DNA of 64,000 nucleotides, from contig NZ_AUIK01000009.1 of NCBI RefSeq assembly GCF_000423665.1, positions 372,001-436,000 of the forward strand. Direction: 5' to 3'. The notes beneath the pieces are model-generated. The model made no database searches, was not told the origin of the DNA, and saw only the letters and a program-made list of their open reading frames with translations. Source of the DNA: Solirubrobacter soli DSM 22325. Its GTDB lineage: Bacteria > Actinomycetota > Thermoleophilia > Solirubrobacterales > Solirubrobacteraceae. This document shows, one piece after another, positions 39,741-48,346 of this stretch. The position numbers and the translations under genes are program-made. The stretch's first letter is position 1. Each line of letters starts with the position of its first letter.

Positions 39741-40438
39741 GAGCGCAGCCTGCGTCTGAGCTCGGCGACCTCGCGGCGGGCGATCGGGAGCTCGGCTCCG
39801 TCGGCGAGGTAGAGCAGCGCCGTGCCGTTGAGCTGCGGCCGTACCTCGACCGCGCTGCGCAGGTTCACGAGGAAGCGCCGGTGGACGCGGTGGAAGCCGT
39901 GCGCCGCCCAGCGCCGCTCGACCTCGCCGAGCGTGGTCCGGACGAGGAAGCGGCCGTCGCCGCAGACGACCCGCACGTAGTCGCCGTGCGCCTGCAGGTA
40001 GAGGACGTCGTCGCGGCGGACGAGCCGCGTCCCGCCGCCCGGGACGTCGACCGCGAGCGTGTCCGGCGCGTCGTCGGCCTTCTCGCTGATCCGCGCCAGC
40101 GCCTCGGCGACCCGCCCCCGCGACACCGGCTTGAGGAGGTAGTCGAGCGCGCGCAGCTCGAACGCCTCGACCGCCGCGGACTCGTAGGCGGACACGAAGA
40201 TCAGCGCGGGCGGGCTCGCGAAGCGCCGCAGCACCCGCGCCAGCTCGACGCCGTCGAGGCCGGGCATGCGCACGTCGAGGAAGACCGCGTCGTAGTGCTC
40301 GCCGGTGAGCGCGTGCAGCGCCTCCTCGCCGGACGCGGCCGTGTCCACGTCCGCGACCGCCGGCTGCGCCCGCAACACGCGCGCGAGGTCGTCGAGCGCG
40401 GGCCGCTCGTCGTCGACGGCGAGGACGCGAAGCGTCAC
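39737..40438 (-). CDS. LytTR-family response regulator
   Basis: A 233-residue regulator: REC domain with Asp pair AVDDERPALDD, phospho-acceptor in DAVFLDVRMPGLDG (about residue 54) and Lys in LDYLLKPVS (about 103), followed by a LytTR DNA-binding domain (VLYLQAHGDYVRVVCGDGRF, RVHRRFLVNLRSAVEV). Together with the kinase at 41.2 kb it should control the downstream transporter. GTG 40438 has TATCCT 6 nt upstream. Confidence 0.93.
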   Translation of the reverse strand: MTLRVLAVDDERPALDDLARVLRAQPAVADVDTAASGEEALHALTGEHYDAVFLDVRMPGLDGVELARVLRRFASPPALIFVSAYESAAVEAFELRALDYLLKPVSRGRVAEALARISEKADDAPDTLAVDVPGGGTRLVRRDDVLYLQAHGDYVRVVCGDGRFLVRTTLGEVERRWAAHGFHRVHRRFLVNLRSAVEVRPQLNGTALLYLADGAELPIARREVAELRRRLRS

Positions 40439-40444
40439 CCGGCG

Positions 40445-40450
40445 AGGATA
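40445..40450 (-). promoter_or_regulatory. -10 element of the LytTR regulator
   Basis: TATCCT, then CGCCGG and GTG 40438. The 15-mer TATCCTCGCCGGGTG is identical to the one at the kinase start. Confidence 0.55.
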
Positions 40451-40457
40451 AGCCTCA

Positions 40458-41219
40458 TCAGCCCTGAAGGCGGGCGATTGCCGGGTACGACTGTCCCTGG
40501 TCCTCGCGCCCGATGAATTCGTCGTCGTAACTCTGACCCGCGATGACGATCCGGCCGCGGTCGTCGATCGCCACGTGATCCGCCGTGGAGCTGACGATGT
40601 TCACGCCGCGCACCAACCCGAGGCGCTTGACGGCGATGCCGCGCGAACCGAAGGATCGGTCGAGTCGCCCGCGCGCGCTGAACCTGAGCACCGCGGCATC
40701 GCGCTTGTAGTCCCGCGGATGCCGGTCGCCCGCTGCGACAAGGCGGCCACGGCGGTCGCGAGCGATGGCGTTGATCGCCGCCGACTGGACGATGATCACG
40801 CCGCCGTCTCCGAACCGCCGGTCGGGTTGCCCGTCCGCCCGGACGCGGGCGATGAACCCTGCGCGCGAGCCGGCCTGCCCGGCGATGAGCAGCGTCCCGC
40901 CTGGTCCCGCGGCGAGCGTGCGGGGGCGGTCCGACAACCAGTCGGGTCCGATGTCAAGACCGAAGCCGGGCAGCTGTCGGCCCTGCGGGTCGAGGGCGGT
41001 GAGCCAGTCGTCCCAGCTCAGGAAGTACGCGCTGCCGTCGCGCTTGACCACGATGTCCTCGACGAGTCCGTCCAGGCCGAGGAACACGGTGCCATAACTC
41101 GCGTCACGCTCGCCGGTCGGTAGGAAGCGCACAGCGGCGGTCCGCCCTGAGCTCGCGGAGGTGTAGCCCGCGACGATCGCCCTGCCGCTCGCGTCCACGC
41201 CGAAACCCACGATCAACAA
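40458..41219 (-). pseudogene. 5'-truncated delta-60-type propeller gene
   Basis: A 253-residue open frame with delta-60 repeats (FGVDASGRAIVAGYTSASSG then AAVRFLPTGERDASYG; DRRFGDGGVIIV; LDRSFGSRGIAVKRLG). It begins in mid-repeat, has no signal peptide although the family is secreted, and its only start would be TTG. It sits between the genes of a two-component pair that are normally adjacent. Most likely the 3' remnant of a larger gene brought here by rearrangement; expression is doubtful. Confidence 0.65.
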
Positions 41220-41241
41220 CGTCCGAAGCGGTGAAAAGATG

Positions 41242-42375
41242 CTACGCGGCGCGGACGCCCGCGCGGAACTTCGGGACGAGCATGCGGACCACGGTTCCCT
41301 CTCCCGGCGTGGACTCGACCTCCAACCCGTACTCGGGGCCGAAGGTCGACTGCAGGCGGGCGTGGACGTTCGCCAGCCCGATCCCCGCGCCGCGGCCCGC
41401 GAGCGCCGCCGCGGCGTCCTCCTCGCTCATGCCCGCGCCCCCGTCCTTGACGGTCAGCTCGACGTCGACGTCGAGGTCCGCGCCGAGGATCTCGACGCGG
41501 CACGGGCCGGGCGCGGACTCGACCCCGTGGCGGACCGCGTTCTCCACCAGCGGCTGCATCGACAGCACCGGGACGACCGCGGTCAGCACCTCGGGCGCGA
41601 CGCTCACGCGCACGTCGAGCCGGTCGCCGAAGCGGGCCTGCTCCAGTCGCAGGTACTTCTGGACGTAGTGCAGCTCGTCGGCGAGTGTCACGTAGGAACG
41701 GTTCCCGCGGAACGCGTAGCGCGTGAACTCGGCGAACTCGGTCAGCAGCTCGCGCGCCTCCTCCGGGCGGGTATGGATCGAGTTGGCGACCGCGGCGAGC
41801 GCGTTGTAGATGAAGTGCGGCGAGATCTGCGCGCGCAGCGCCCGCAGCTCGGCCTGGGCCAGGCGCTGCTCCTGCGCGGCCAGGAAGGAGAGCTCGACCT
41901 GCGCGGACACGAGCGACGCGACCTCGGTCACCACGCGCGTGTCCTCCGGCCGCAGGCGCCGCTCCGGCCCGTAGAACGCGGCGAGGCGCCCGATCCGCTC
42001 GCCTTGGACGAGCAGCGGCGCCACCACCGTGTGCCCGTACGGGGCGGGGCCGTGCACGACCGCGACCCGCTCGGAGTCCGGCAGCCAGTCGCCGTCGGTC
42101 GCGGGCAGCCCGTCGGCGGCGAGCACCTCGCCGCCCGCGTCGATCATCACCCCCGCCGCCTGCGTCAGCGCGTGCAGGTGGCCGATCGCCTTCCCCGCCG
42201 ACTCGCGGGTGAGCCCGCGGCGCAGGTGCGGGAGCGTCGCGGCCGCCGCGTGCAGCGCCGAGCGCACGCCTTCCTCGCCCGGCGCGAGCACGCGTCGCGG
42301 CGCCGCCAGCCTGCGCCACGCGAGCGCCGAGGCGGTCAGCACGATGCCGAGCAGCACACCGAGCAGGACGTCCAC
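41242..42375 (-). CDS. LytS/YehU-type sensor histidine kinase
   Basis: A 377-residue kinase: one N-terminal membrane segment (VDVLLGVLLGIVLTASALAW), a GAF-like sensor domain (about 60-175), the His_kinase motif AQISPHFIYNALAAVANSI (phospho-His near residue 204), and a HATPase domain with PLVENAVRHGVE (N-box) and GIGLANVHARL. Partner of the LytTR regulator at 40.4 kb. GTG 42375 is favoured over 42399 because TATCCT lies 6 nt upstream and the protein then starts at its membrane segment. Confidence 0.92.
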   Translation of the reverse strand: MDVLLGVLLGIVLTASALAWRRLAAPRRVLAPGEEGVRSALHAAAATLPHLRRGLTRESAGKAIGHLHALTQAAGVMIDAGGEVLAADGLPATDGDWLPDSERVAVVHGPAPYGHTVVAPLLVQGERIGRLAAFYGPERRLRPEDTRVVTEVASLVSAQVELSFLAAQEQRLAQAELRALRAQISPHFIYNALAAVANSIHTRPEEARELLTEFAEFTRYAFRGNRSYVTLADELHYVQKYLRLEQARFGDRLDVRVSVAPEVLTAVVPVLSMQPLVENAVRHGVESAPGPCRVEILGADLDVDVELTVKDGGAGMSEEDAAAALAGRGAGIGLANVHARLQSTFGPEYGLEVESTPGEGTVVRMLVPKFRAGVRAA

Positions 42376-42381
42376 CCGGCG

Positions 42382-42387
42382 AGGATA
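42382..42387 (-). promoter_or_regulatory. -10 element of the LytS-type kinase
   Basis: TATCCT, then CGCCGG and GTG 42375. Confidence 0.55.
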
Positions 42388-42445
42388 CGGCCGCGTCACG
42401 ACACAAGAGCCGGAACACCCGGGCGCTCACGTCAGTCACACCTAC

Positions 42446-43120
42446 GTGATCCACTCCCGATTCGCGGTCGCCACGGCCGCCGCCGCCATGACCGCCGCGC
42501 TCGCGCCCGCCGCCGCGCTCGCCGACACGATCGACACCGACAAGTCGTTCGAGCTGCAGTCGAACACCACCCGCGAGATCGTCGTGCCGATCGACGGCCT
42601 CGGCCAGGCCTACAACGTGCTCACCCCGTGCTTCGGCTTCGAGGTCAAGGGTCCCGGGGTCGACCTCGCGGGCGCGAACCTCGAGACGTTCGGCCCCGCC
42701 TACCCGGAGGACGCGAGCCTGCCCGACGGCGGCATCCCCGGCGCGCAGCGCCAGCCGGACGGCAGCTTCGTCATCCCCGAGTCCGTGGCGGTGCTGAACG
42801 CCGAGGTCCTGCGCATGGGCGCGAACTGCCGCAGCGTCGGCTGGGACTTCTACGGCGCTGACGGCGAGCCGCAGCTGGACGCCTACGGCAACCCGCTGAC
42901 CTCGAACACCGCGAAGGCCAAGGCCGCCTCCAAGCGCAAGCGCGCCGCGGCGCGCAAGCAGATGAGCCGCAAGATCGTCGGCCGCGCCGCGCAGCAGGGG
43001 CCGGTCACGGTGACGTTGGCCGGCCTGCGCGAGCGCACGTTGGTCCTGCGCATCACCACCGGCCAGCTGATCGGGACGACGACGGTCTCCGCGCACGCGC
43101 GTGTCCTTCGCCAGAACTAG
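42446..43120 (+). CDS. Secreted protein, unknown function
   Basis: A 224-residue protein with a signal peptide (FAVATAAAAMTAALAPAAALAD), a beta-rich body with two Cys (TPCFGFE, GANCRSV) and a Lys/Arg/Ala-rich helix (AKAKAASKRKRAAARKQMSR) before a C-terminal beta segment. No family recognised. Divergent from the kinase; the 3' end overlaps the next gene by 20 bp, and a further gene is coupled to that, forming a three-gene unit with a sigma factor. Confidence 0.65.
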   Translation: MIHSRFAVATAAAAMTAALAPAAALADTIDTDKSFELQSNTTREIVVPIDGLGQAYNVLTPCFGFEVKGPGVDLAGANLETFGPAYPEDASLPDGGIPGAQRQPDGSFVIPESVAVLNAEVLRMGANCRSVGWDFYGADGEPQLDAYGNPLTSNTAKAKAASKRKRAAARKQMSRKIVGRAAQQGPVTVTLAGLRERTLVLRITTGQLIGTTTVSAHARVLRQN

Positions 43121-43361
43121 CGTCATCGCGCTGGTCATGCTCGCCGTCGCCGCCACTCCGGCGGCGGCGGCTGCGGGCAACCGCGAGATCTGCGTCGACA
43201 AGGTGTCGGTCTACGACGCGCCCGGCGGCTTCGTGATCGCGTACCTGTACCGGCCGCAGAAGCTCAGAGTGCTCGGCACCGCGCGCCGCAAGGCGTGGTC
43301 GCTCGTGCGCTTCGACGACGGCCCGCGCGGGTGGATCCCGACCCGGAAGATCTGTCGGTGA
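43101..43361 (+). CDS. Small secreted SH3-like protein
   Basis: An 86-residue protein: signal peptide (SVIALVMLAVAATPAAAAA) then a single bacterial-SH3-like domain (SVYDAPGGFVIAYLYRPQKL, SLVRFDDGPRGWIPTRKIC) with two Cys at its ends (REICVDK and KIC) that could form a disulfide. GTG start inside the preceding gene; its stop overlaps the GTG of the sigma factor gene. Confidence 0.68.
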   Translation: MSFARTSVIALVMLAVAATPAAAAAGNREICVDKVSVYDAPGGFVIAYLYRPQKLRVLGTARRKAWSLVRFDDGPRGWIPTRKICR

Positions 43362-44536
43362 AGGACGCGGAGCTCGTCCGCCGGTTCCGGGCCGGTGACC
43401 AGGCCGCGTGGGAGGCGCTGGACCGCCGCTACCGGGGGCCGCTCGAGCGCTTCGCGCGGCGGATGCTGCACGACGTCGCTCCCGGCCAGGTCGAGGACGT
43501 CGTGCAGGAGGCGCTGTGGCGGGCGCACCGCGCGCTGATGCGCGACACGCGGGTGCTCGAGCTGCGGCCGTGGCTGTACCGGCTGACGCGCAACTGCTGC
43601 CTGGACGAGCGCGCGCGGGTGCGGACGGACGCGGTCGAGCTCGAGCGCGCGGCGGGCGTCGCCGACCGCGCCGACGGGCCGGCCGCCACGGTCGAGCGCC
43701 GCGGGGCGCTGCGCACGCTGCTCGACGACGTCTCGCGGCTGCCCGAGCTGCAGCGTCACGCGCTTCTGCGCCGGGAGCTCGACGGGCTCTCCCATGACGA
43801 GCTCGCGGCCGAGCTCGGCCTGAGCGCGGGCGCGACCCGCAGCCTCGTGCATCGCGCCCGCGGCGCCCTCACCCGCGCCGCCGAGGGGCGCGCGCTCGGA
43901 TGCGGTGACGTCCGCTCGGACATCTTCGACGCGCACGACGGCCGTCGCCGTCCCACCGCGCGCACGCTGCGCCACCTCGCCACCTGCCCGACGTGCCGCG
44001 CCCTGCAGTCCGCGCTGCGTTCGCAGCGGCGCTCGCTCGCGGCGCTCGCCCCGCCCGTGGGTCTGCTGGCGGCGCTCGGCGGCCTCGGCTTCGCCGGCTG
44101 GCAGGCCAAGGCGACCGCGATCGGCACCACGGCGGTCGTCGCCGCGGGCGTCTCGGCCGAGCTCTTCGAGGCCGGCGATCCGTCCCCGCTGGCGATGCAG
44201 TCGATCGCGCTGCCCGGCAAGCGGGTCGCGGCGGGCGCGCCGCTCCCCGACGGCGTCGCGGTGGTGCGCGGCGAGGTCCGCTACCCGGACGTGCGCCGGG
44301 TGACGCTGTCCTGCCCGCCGGGGCTGCGGCTCGCCGACCTGCTCCCGCCCGAGGGCGGCCGCGTCAGCGCGCACTACGGGGAGACGACCACGATCGGGGC
44401 CGACCACTCCGGCGAGATCGTCCTCACGGGCCGGGCACGGGACGTCGACGTGACGGTCGCGGCGCTCTGCCGCCGCCCGGACGCCGGCGGCTCGCTCGTC
44501 GACCCGTCCAACGCCTCCACGCGTGATCGCGGATGA
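43358..44536 (+). CDS. ECF sigma factor with C-terminal membrane/extracytoplasmic extension
   Basis: A 392-residue protein. Residues 1-175 are an ECF sigma factor: region 2 (ELVRRFRAGDQAAWEALDRR; VEDVVQEALWRAHRAL) and region 4 ([38 protein letters not shown]). Residues about 200-212 carry H-x3-C-x2-C (HLATCPTC), the core of an anti-sigma zinc site; a hydrophobic stretch follows (about 232-265), then a beta-rich tail likely outside the membrane. Sigma and anti-sigma-like parts in one chain suggest a self-restrained, membrane-tethered factor. Coupled (GTGA) to the two secreted-protein genes. Confidence 0.82.
   Translation: MKDAELVRRFRAGDQAAWEALDRRYRGPLERFARRMLHDVAPGQVEDVVQEALWRAHRALMRDTRVLELRPWLYRLTRNCCLDERARVRTDAVELERAAGVADRADGPAATVERRGALRTLLDDVSRLPELQRHALLRRELDGLSHDELAAELGLSAGATRSLVHRARGALTRAAEGRALGCGDVRSDIFDAHDGRRRPTARTLRHLATCPTCRALQSALRSQRRSLAALAPPVGLLAALGGLGFAGWQAKATAIGTTAVVAAGVSAELFEAGDPSPLAMQSIALPGKRVAAGAPLPDGVAVVRGEVRYPDVRRVTLSCPPGLRLADLLPPEGGRVSAHYGETTTIGADHSGEIVLTGRARDVDVTVAALCRRPDAGGSLVDPSNASTRDRG
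43819..43874 (+). repeat. 56-bp inverted duplication, left copy
   Basis: Lies in region 4 of the sigma gene and is identical to the reverse complement of 45520-45575. Confidence 0.9.
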
Positions 44537-44686
44537 TGCGCGGCGATGGGCCGCCCGATCCACTGGGCCGTTCCGGGCGCCGGCACCATCGCCCCGGCGC
44601 TTCGCCTTCCAGAGCCCGTGGTCGTCGCAGGCCGAGTTGACCGGCGAACAGGCGTCCTGGCTCGACCTCGAGCAGCAGGCGAGCGA
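44537..44686. other. Non-coding stretch
   Basis: About 150 bp between the sigma gene and the next gene. Frames are open but match nothing recognisable; no strong hairpin seen. Confidence 0.4.
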
Positions 44687-44692
44687 TACGGT
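44687..44692 (+). promoter_or_regulatory. -10 element of the gene at 44699
   Basis: TACGGT, 6 nt before ATG 44699. Confidence 0.5.
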
Positions 44693-44698
44693 CTCGCG

Positions 44699-44971
44699 AT
44701 GTTGCACATCTCACATCACGAGCGAGTCGAAGGGCATCCGCATCGGTGGCATGTGTTCGTGCATGGCCGCGACCAGCCGATCCCGGTCGAGCTCGACCCC
44801 GAGGAGCGCCGCAGCCTCGAGCTGACCGACGACGAGATCCACGCGCTCCTGCCCAGCGCGCTGGAGCGCCACCACACCGAGAACCGTGACGACATGCTCC
44901 CGGGCGAGGAGTACCACGACGCGACCTGGGATGCCCCGGTCCGCATCATGCAGACGCACTTCAACGCTTGA
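44699..44971 (+). CDS. Small acidic hypothetical protein
   Basis: A 90-residue, His- and acid-rich soluble protein (LHISHHERVEGHPHRWHVFV, VELDPEERRSLELTDDEIHA). Eight or so His in the first 60 residues could bind metal, but spacing gives no known motif. No family recognised. The start is supported by the leaderless -10. Confidence 0.6.
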   Translation: MLHISHHERVEGHPHRWHVFVHGRDQPIPVELDPEERRSLELTDDEIHALLPSALERHHTENRDDMLPGEEYHDATWDAPVRIMQTHFNA

Positions 44972-44984
44972 GCCCGCGGCGGAG

Positions 44985-44990
44985 TAGTTT
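44985..44990 (+). promoter_or_regulatory. -10 element of the gene at 44997
   Basis: TAGTTT, 6 nt before ATG 44997. Confidence 0.45.
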
Positions 44991-44996
44991 CCGCGA

Positions 44997-45509
44997 ATGA
45001 CGACTGCACCAGAGCCGGCGCCGGACTTCGTACAGCCGCAAGCGCCCACGCCGCCGAAGCGGCGCTGGGGGCGCATCATCCTGATCGTCGCCGCGTCGGT
45101 GATCGCGCTGATCGTCGTGCTCATCGTCGGTCTGGTGCTGCTCGTCAACTCGTCGACCAAGGACGCACAGAAGGTGTCCGACCAGCTCGTCACCGCGATC
45201 CAGGCCGGCGACGGAGCCAAGGCGTACTCGCTCACCAGTCCGTCCTTCCAGGAGGCGACGACCCAGGCGCAGGTCGCCGAGCTCGCGCAACGCCTCTCCA
45301 AGGTCGTCACCGCCGAGAAGCGTTCGCCCGACGGCAAGTCGATCAACGCGAGCACCGACACGGGCAAGATCGCCGTCTTCACCTACACGATGAAGGGCGC
45401 CAACGGCAAGCCGGTCTACTTCAAGACCCAGATCCGGGACGAGGACGGCGGATGGCGGGTGCTGAGCTTCCAGAGCTCTGAGAAGGAGCTCAACACCGAC
45501 GTGGAGTAG
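44997..45509 (+). CDS. Membrane-anchored protein with NTF2-like extracytoplasmic domain
   Basis: A 170-residue protein: Pro-rich cytosolic tail (to about 22), one membrane segment (IILIVAASVIALIVVLIVGLV) and an outer domain of about 115 residues (AQKVSDQLVTAIQAGDGAKA, TSPSFQEATTQAQVAELAQR, GWRVLSFQSS) with the helix-then-sheet pattern of DUF4878/DUF3887-type NTF2-like domains. Role unknown. Confidence 0.7.
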   Translation: MTTAPEPAPDFVQPQAPTPPKRRWGRIILIVAASVIALIVVLIVGLVLLVNSSTKDAQKVSDQLVTAIQAGDGAKAYSLTSPSFQEATTQAQVAELAQRLSKVVTAEKRSPDGKSINASTDTGKIAVFTYTMKGANGKPVYFKTQIRDEDGGWRVLSFQSSEKELNTDVE

Positions 45510-45889
45510 CGGGCTAGGTGGGTGAGGGCGCCGCGGGCGCGATGCACGAGGCTGCGGGTCGCGCCCGCGCTCAGGGTTCGTCAGGAACGCGCGCGCCGGC
45601 GGAGCGTGGAGGCGCATGTCCGACGCGTTGCCCACCGTGAGCTCCTCGCAGTCTCCGCGCACGAACGAGAACACCCCGTTGTCAGGCGCGGCGCTGTCGA
45701 GGCCCGCTCACCGCCGGCGAGCGAGTCGTCGCCCGCGCCGCCGCGAGAAGGATCACGTTCATCCCGCCCCTCAGGATGACTCCCGGCCGTGGCTGACGCG
45801 CCGGCTGTCGCATTACGGGAGGGAACCCGCAAATCGGACGCCTGATGACGCGATGGTTCGCGGTCCCGAGCGGTGGGACGCTGCGCCGC
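45510..45889. other. 380-bp region without an intact gene
   Basis: Holds the right copy of the 56-bp inverted duplication (45520-45575) and, on the minus strand at 45707-45742, a reading [12 protein letters not shown] that looks like one RTX nonapeptide repeat with no continuing frame. This suggests decayed gene pieces. The part from about 45770 should include the promoter of the ABC operon; no clear -35/-10 was found, though GGGAGGGAACCC occurs. Confidence 0.5.
45520..45575 (-). repeat. 56-bp inverted duplication, right copy
   Basis: Reverse complement is identical over 56 bp to 43819-43874 of the sigma gene; flanks differ on both sides. Confidence 0.9.
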
Positions 45890-46723
45890 ATGAACCTGAA
45901 GCACCTCCTGATGCCGCTTCTCGCCACCTCCGTCCTGGTCGCCGCCTGCGGTGGTTCCACCGACAAGACGGACGCGCCGACCACGTCCCGGGCCACGCTC
46001 ACGGTCGCGACCGACGCGAGCTATCCGCCGATCGAGTTCATGGGCGCCGACGGCAAGACGATCCAGGGCATGGACGCGGACCTGGCAAAGGCGCTCGGCG
46101 CCAAGCTCGACATGGACGTCCGGATCCAGCACGCGCCGTTCGACAGCATCCTGCCGGGCCTGAGCACGAAGAAGTTCGACGTCGGCATGTCGGGCTTCAC
46201 GGACACGAAGGAGCGGGAGGAGACGTTCGACTTCGTCACCTACTTCACCGCCGGCACCTCGTTCCTCGTCAACGGCGCCGGTGGGCCCGCGATCAACACG
46301 CTCGACGACCTCTGCGGGCACTCCGTGGCGTTGTCGAAGGGCACCACGCAGGTCGACGACGCGACGGCGCAGAGCAAGAAGTGCGCCGCCGCCGGCAAGC
46401 CCGCGGTGAGGATCATGACGTTCCCGGACCAGCCGGGCGCGAACCTCGCCGTCATCAGCGGGCGCGCGGAGGTCGGCATGGCCGACTCGCCCGGCGCCGC
46501 CTACCAGGCGAAGCTCTCCGGCGGCAAGCTGAAGGTCGTCGGCCAGCCGTACGGCACGGCGCCGTACGGCATCGCGCTGCCCAAGGGCAGCCCGCTCGTC
46601 CAGCCGATGCAGAACGCGATGAAGGCGCTGATCGCCGACGGCACGTACGGCAGGATCCTCGCCAAGTACGGGATCGAGTCCGGCGCGATCGCGCAGCCTC
46701 TGGTCAACCAGGCCGCGCACTAA
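45890..46723 (+). CDS. Polar amino acid ABC transporter, substrate-binding lipoprotein
   Basis: A 277-residue SBP_bac_3 protein. Lipoprotein signal with lipobox VAAC (Cys near residue 20), then the two-lobe fold: [53 protein letters not shown], and the hinge region [12 protein letters not shown]. Cluster-3 proteins bind polar amino acids or opines. First gene of a three-gene operon; the permease starts directly after its stop. ATG 45890 chosen because it starts the signal peptide. Confidence 0.92.
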   Translation: MNLKHLLMPLLATSVLVAACGGSTDKTDAPTTSRATLTVATDASYPPIEFMGADGKTIQGMDADLAKALGAKLDMDVRIQHAPFDSILPGLSTKKFDVGMSGFTDTKEREETFDFVTYFTAGTSFLVNGAGGPAINTLDDLCGHSVALSKGTTQVDDATAQSKKCAAAGKPAVRIMTFPDQPGANLAVISGRAEVGMADSPGAAYQAKLSGGKLKVVGQPYGTAPYGIALPKGSPLVQPMQNAMKALIADGTYGRILAKYGIESGAIAQPLVNQAAH

Positions 46724-47578
46724 GTGGACACGATCGATGCGGTCCCGGTCCGTCGGCCGGGACGCTGGATCGCCGCCGTCGCCGTCGCCCTCGTGGCGGC
46801 GGCGGTGGTGCGGTCGGTCGCCACCAACCCGCGGTTCGAGTGGGACGTGGTCGGCGACATGCTCTTCTCCGACCGCATCCTGCGGGGGCTGGCGCTGACG
46901 CTCGAGCTGACGGCGATCGCGATGGTCGCGGGCGTGGCGCTCGGGATCGTCGTCGCCGTCGCGCGGATGTCGCCGAACAAGCTGCTCGCCGGCGCGGGCG
47001 GCTTCTACGTGTGGCTGTTCCGCGGCACCCCGGTGCTCGTCCAGTTGCTGTTCTGGAACTTCATCGCCGCGCTGTACCCGACCATCGAGATCGGCCCGAT
47101 CCACGCCGACGCGAACACGCTGATCACGCCGTTCATGGCCGCGGTCCTCGGCCTCGCGCTCAACGAGGCGGCGTACATGGCGGAGATCGTCCGCGCCGGG
47201 ATCGTGTCGGTGCCGGATGGTCAGACCGAGGCCGCGTCGGCGCTCGGGATGTCGCGGGTGCAGACGCTGCGCCGGATCGTGCTCCCGCAGGCGATGCGCG
47301 TGATCGTCCCGCCGACCGGCAACGAGACGATCTCGATGCTCAAGACCACGTCGCTGGTGAGCGTGATCGCGTCGAGCGACCTGCTCTACAGCGCGCAGCT
47401 CATCTACTCGCAGAGCTTCGAGCAGATCCCGCTGCTGATCGTGGTCTGCATCTGGTACCTCGCGATCACGACGCTGCTCTCGCTCGGGCAGGCGGCGTTG
47501 GAGCGCCGCTACGGGCGCGGCGTCCGCCGCGTGCGGGCCGAGAGGCCGATGCGGCTGAGGTTGGCGGTGGCGCGATGA
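46724..47578 (+). CDS. Polar amino acid ABC transporter, permease
   Basis: A 284-residue HisM/GlnP-type permease with an extra N-terminal membrane segment and then the five-segment core ([35 protein letters not shown]). The EAA loop reads [20 protein letters not shown] (about residues 167-186), the contact site for the ATPase. GTG start directly after the binding-protein stop; ATGA overlap with the ATPase gene. Confidence 0.93.
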   Translation: MDTIDAVPVRRPGRWIAAVAVALVAAAVVRSVATNPRFEWDVVGDMLFSDRILRGLALTLELTAIAMVAGVALGIVVAVARMSPNKLLAGAGGFYVWLFRGTPVLVQLLFWNFIAALYPTIEIGPIHADANTLITPFMAAVLGLALNEAAYMAEIVRAGIVSVPDGQTEAASALGMSRVQTLRRIVLPQAMRVIVPPTGNETISMLKTTSLVSVIASSDLLYSAQLIYSQSFEQIPLLIVVCIWYLAITTLLSLGQAALERRYGRGVRRVRAERPMRLRLAVAR

Positions 47579-48327
47579 TCGTCGCGACGAACGTGCACAA
47601 GCGGTACGGCAAGCTGGAGGTGCTGCGCGGCATCGACCTGACCGTCGAGCGCGGCGAGGTCACCTGCCTGATCGGCCCGTCGGGCTCGGGCAAGTCGACC
47701 TTCCTGCGCTGCGTGAACCGGCTGGAGCGCATCCAGGCCGGCCGCCTGACCGTCGACGGCGAGTTCATGGGCTACAAGACCAAGCGCGGCCGGCTGCATG
47801 AGCTGCGCGAGGACGAGATCGCCGTCCAGCGCTCGCAGATCGGGATGGTGTTCCAGCACTTCCATCTGTTCGCGCACATGACCGCGCTCGAGAACGTCAT
47901 CGAGGCGCCGATCCGGGTGCGCAAGCTCCGACGCGAAGACGCCGTCGCGCGCGGCAGCGAGCTGCTCGCCCGCGTCGGGCTCGAGGACAAGCTCGACAGC
48001 TACCCGTCGCAGCTCTCGGGCGGCCAGCAGCAGCGCGTCGCGATCGCCCGCGCGCTGGCGATGGAGCCGAAGCTGATGCTGTTCGACGAGCCGACGTCCG
48101 CGCTGGATCCCGAGACGGTCGGCGAGGTGCTCGACGTGATGCGCGACCTCGCCGCCGACGGCATGACGATGCTCGTCGTCACGCATGAGATGGGCTTCGC
48201 CCGCGAGGTCGCCGACACGGTCGCGTTCATGGACGACGGCCGCGTGATCGAGCTGGGCACGCCCGAGGAGGTGCTCGAGCACCCCGATCACCCGCGCACG
48301 CGAGAATTTCTCGCCCGCGTGCTGTGA
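47575..48327 (+). CDS. Polar amino acid ABC transporter, ATP-binding protein
   Basis: A 250-residue GlnQ/HisP-type ATPase: Walker [13 protein letters not shown] (about residues 35-46), Q-loop VFQHFHLF, signature [15 protein letters not shown] (about 145), Walker [13 protein letters not shown], and H-loop VTHEMG. A short insert after Walker A ([19 protein letters not shown]) is typical of some members. Powers uptake through the permease upstream. Confidence 0.95.
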   Translation: MIVATNVHKRYGKLEVLRGIDLTVERGEVTCLIGPSGSGKSTFLRCVNRLERIQAGRLTVDGEFMGYKTKRGRLHELREDEIAVQRSQIGMVFQHFHLFAHMTALENVIEAPIRVRKLRREDAVARGSELLARVGLEDKLDSYPSQLSGGQQQRVAIARALAMEPKLMLFDEPTSALDPETVGEVLDVMRDLAADGMTMLVVTHEMGFAREVADTVAFMDDGRVIELGTPEEVLEHPDHPRTREFLARVL

Positions 48328-48346
48328 GTTCTGGGACTCTGCGCGG

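Noticed and set aside
44374..44714. Minus-strand frames over the gap between the sigma gene and 44699
   Set aside because: Several overlapping open frames, none with recognisable domain, start signal or codon pattern unlike shadows.
45770..45889. Possible riboswitch before the amino acid ABC operon
   Set aside because: A GGGAGGGAACCC segment and some pairing are visible but no known riboswitch core could be traced.
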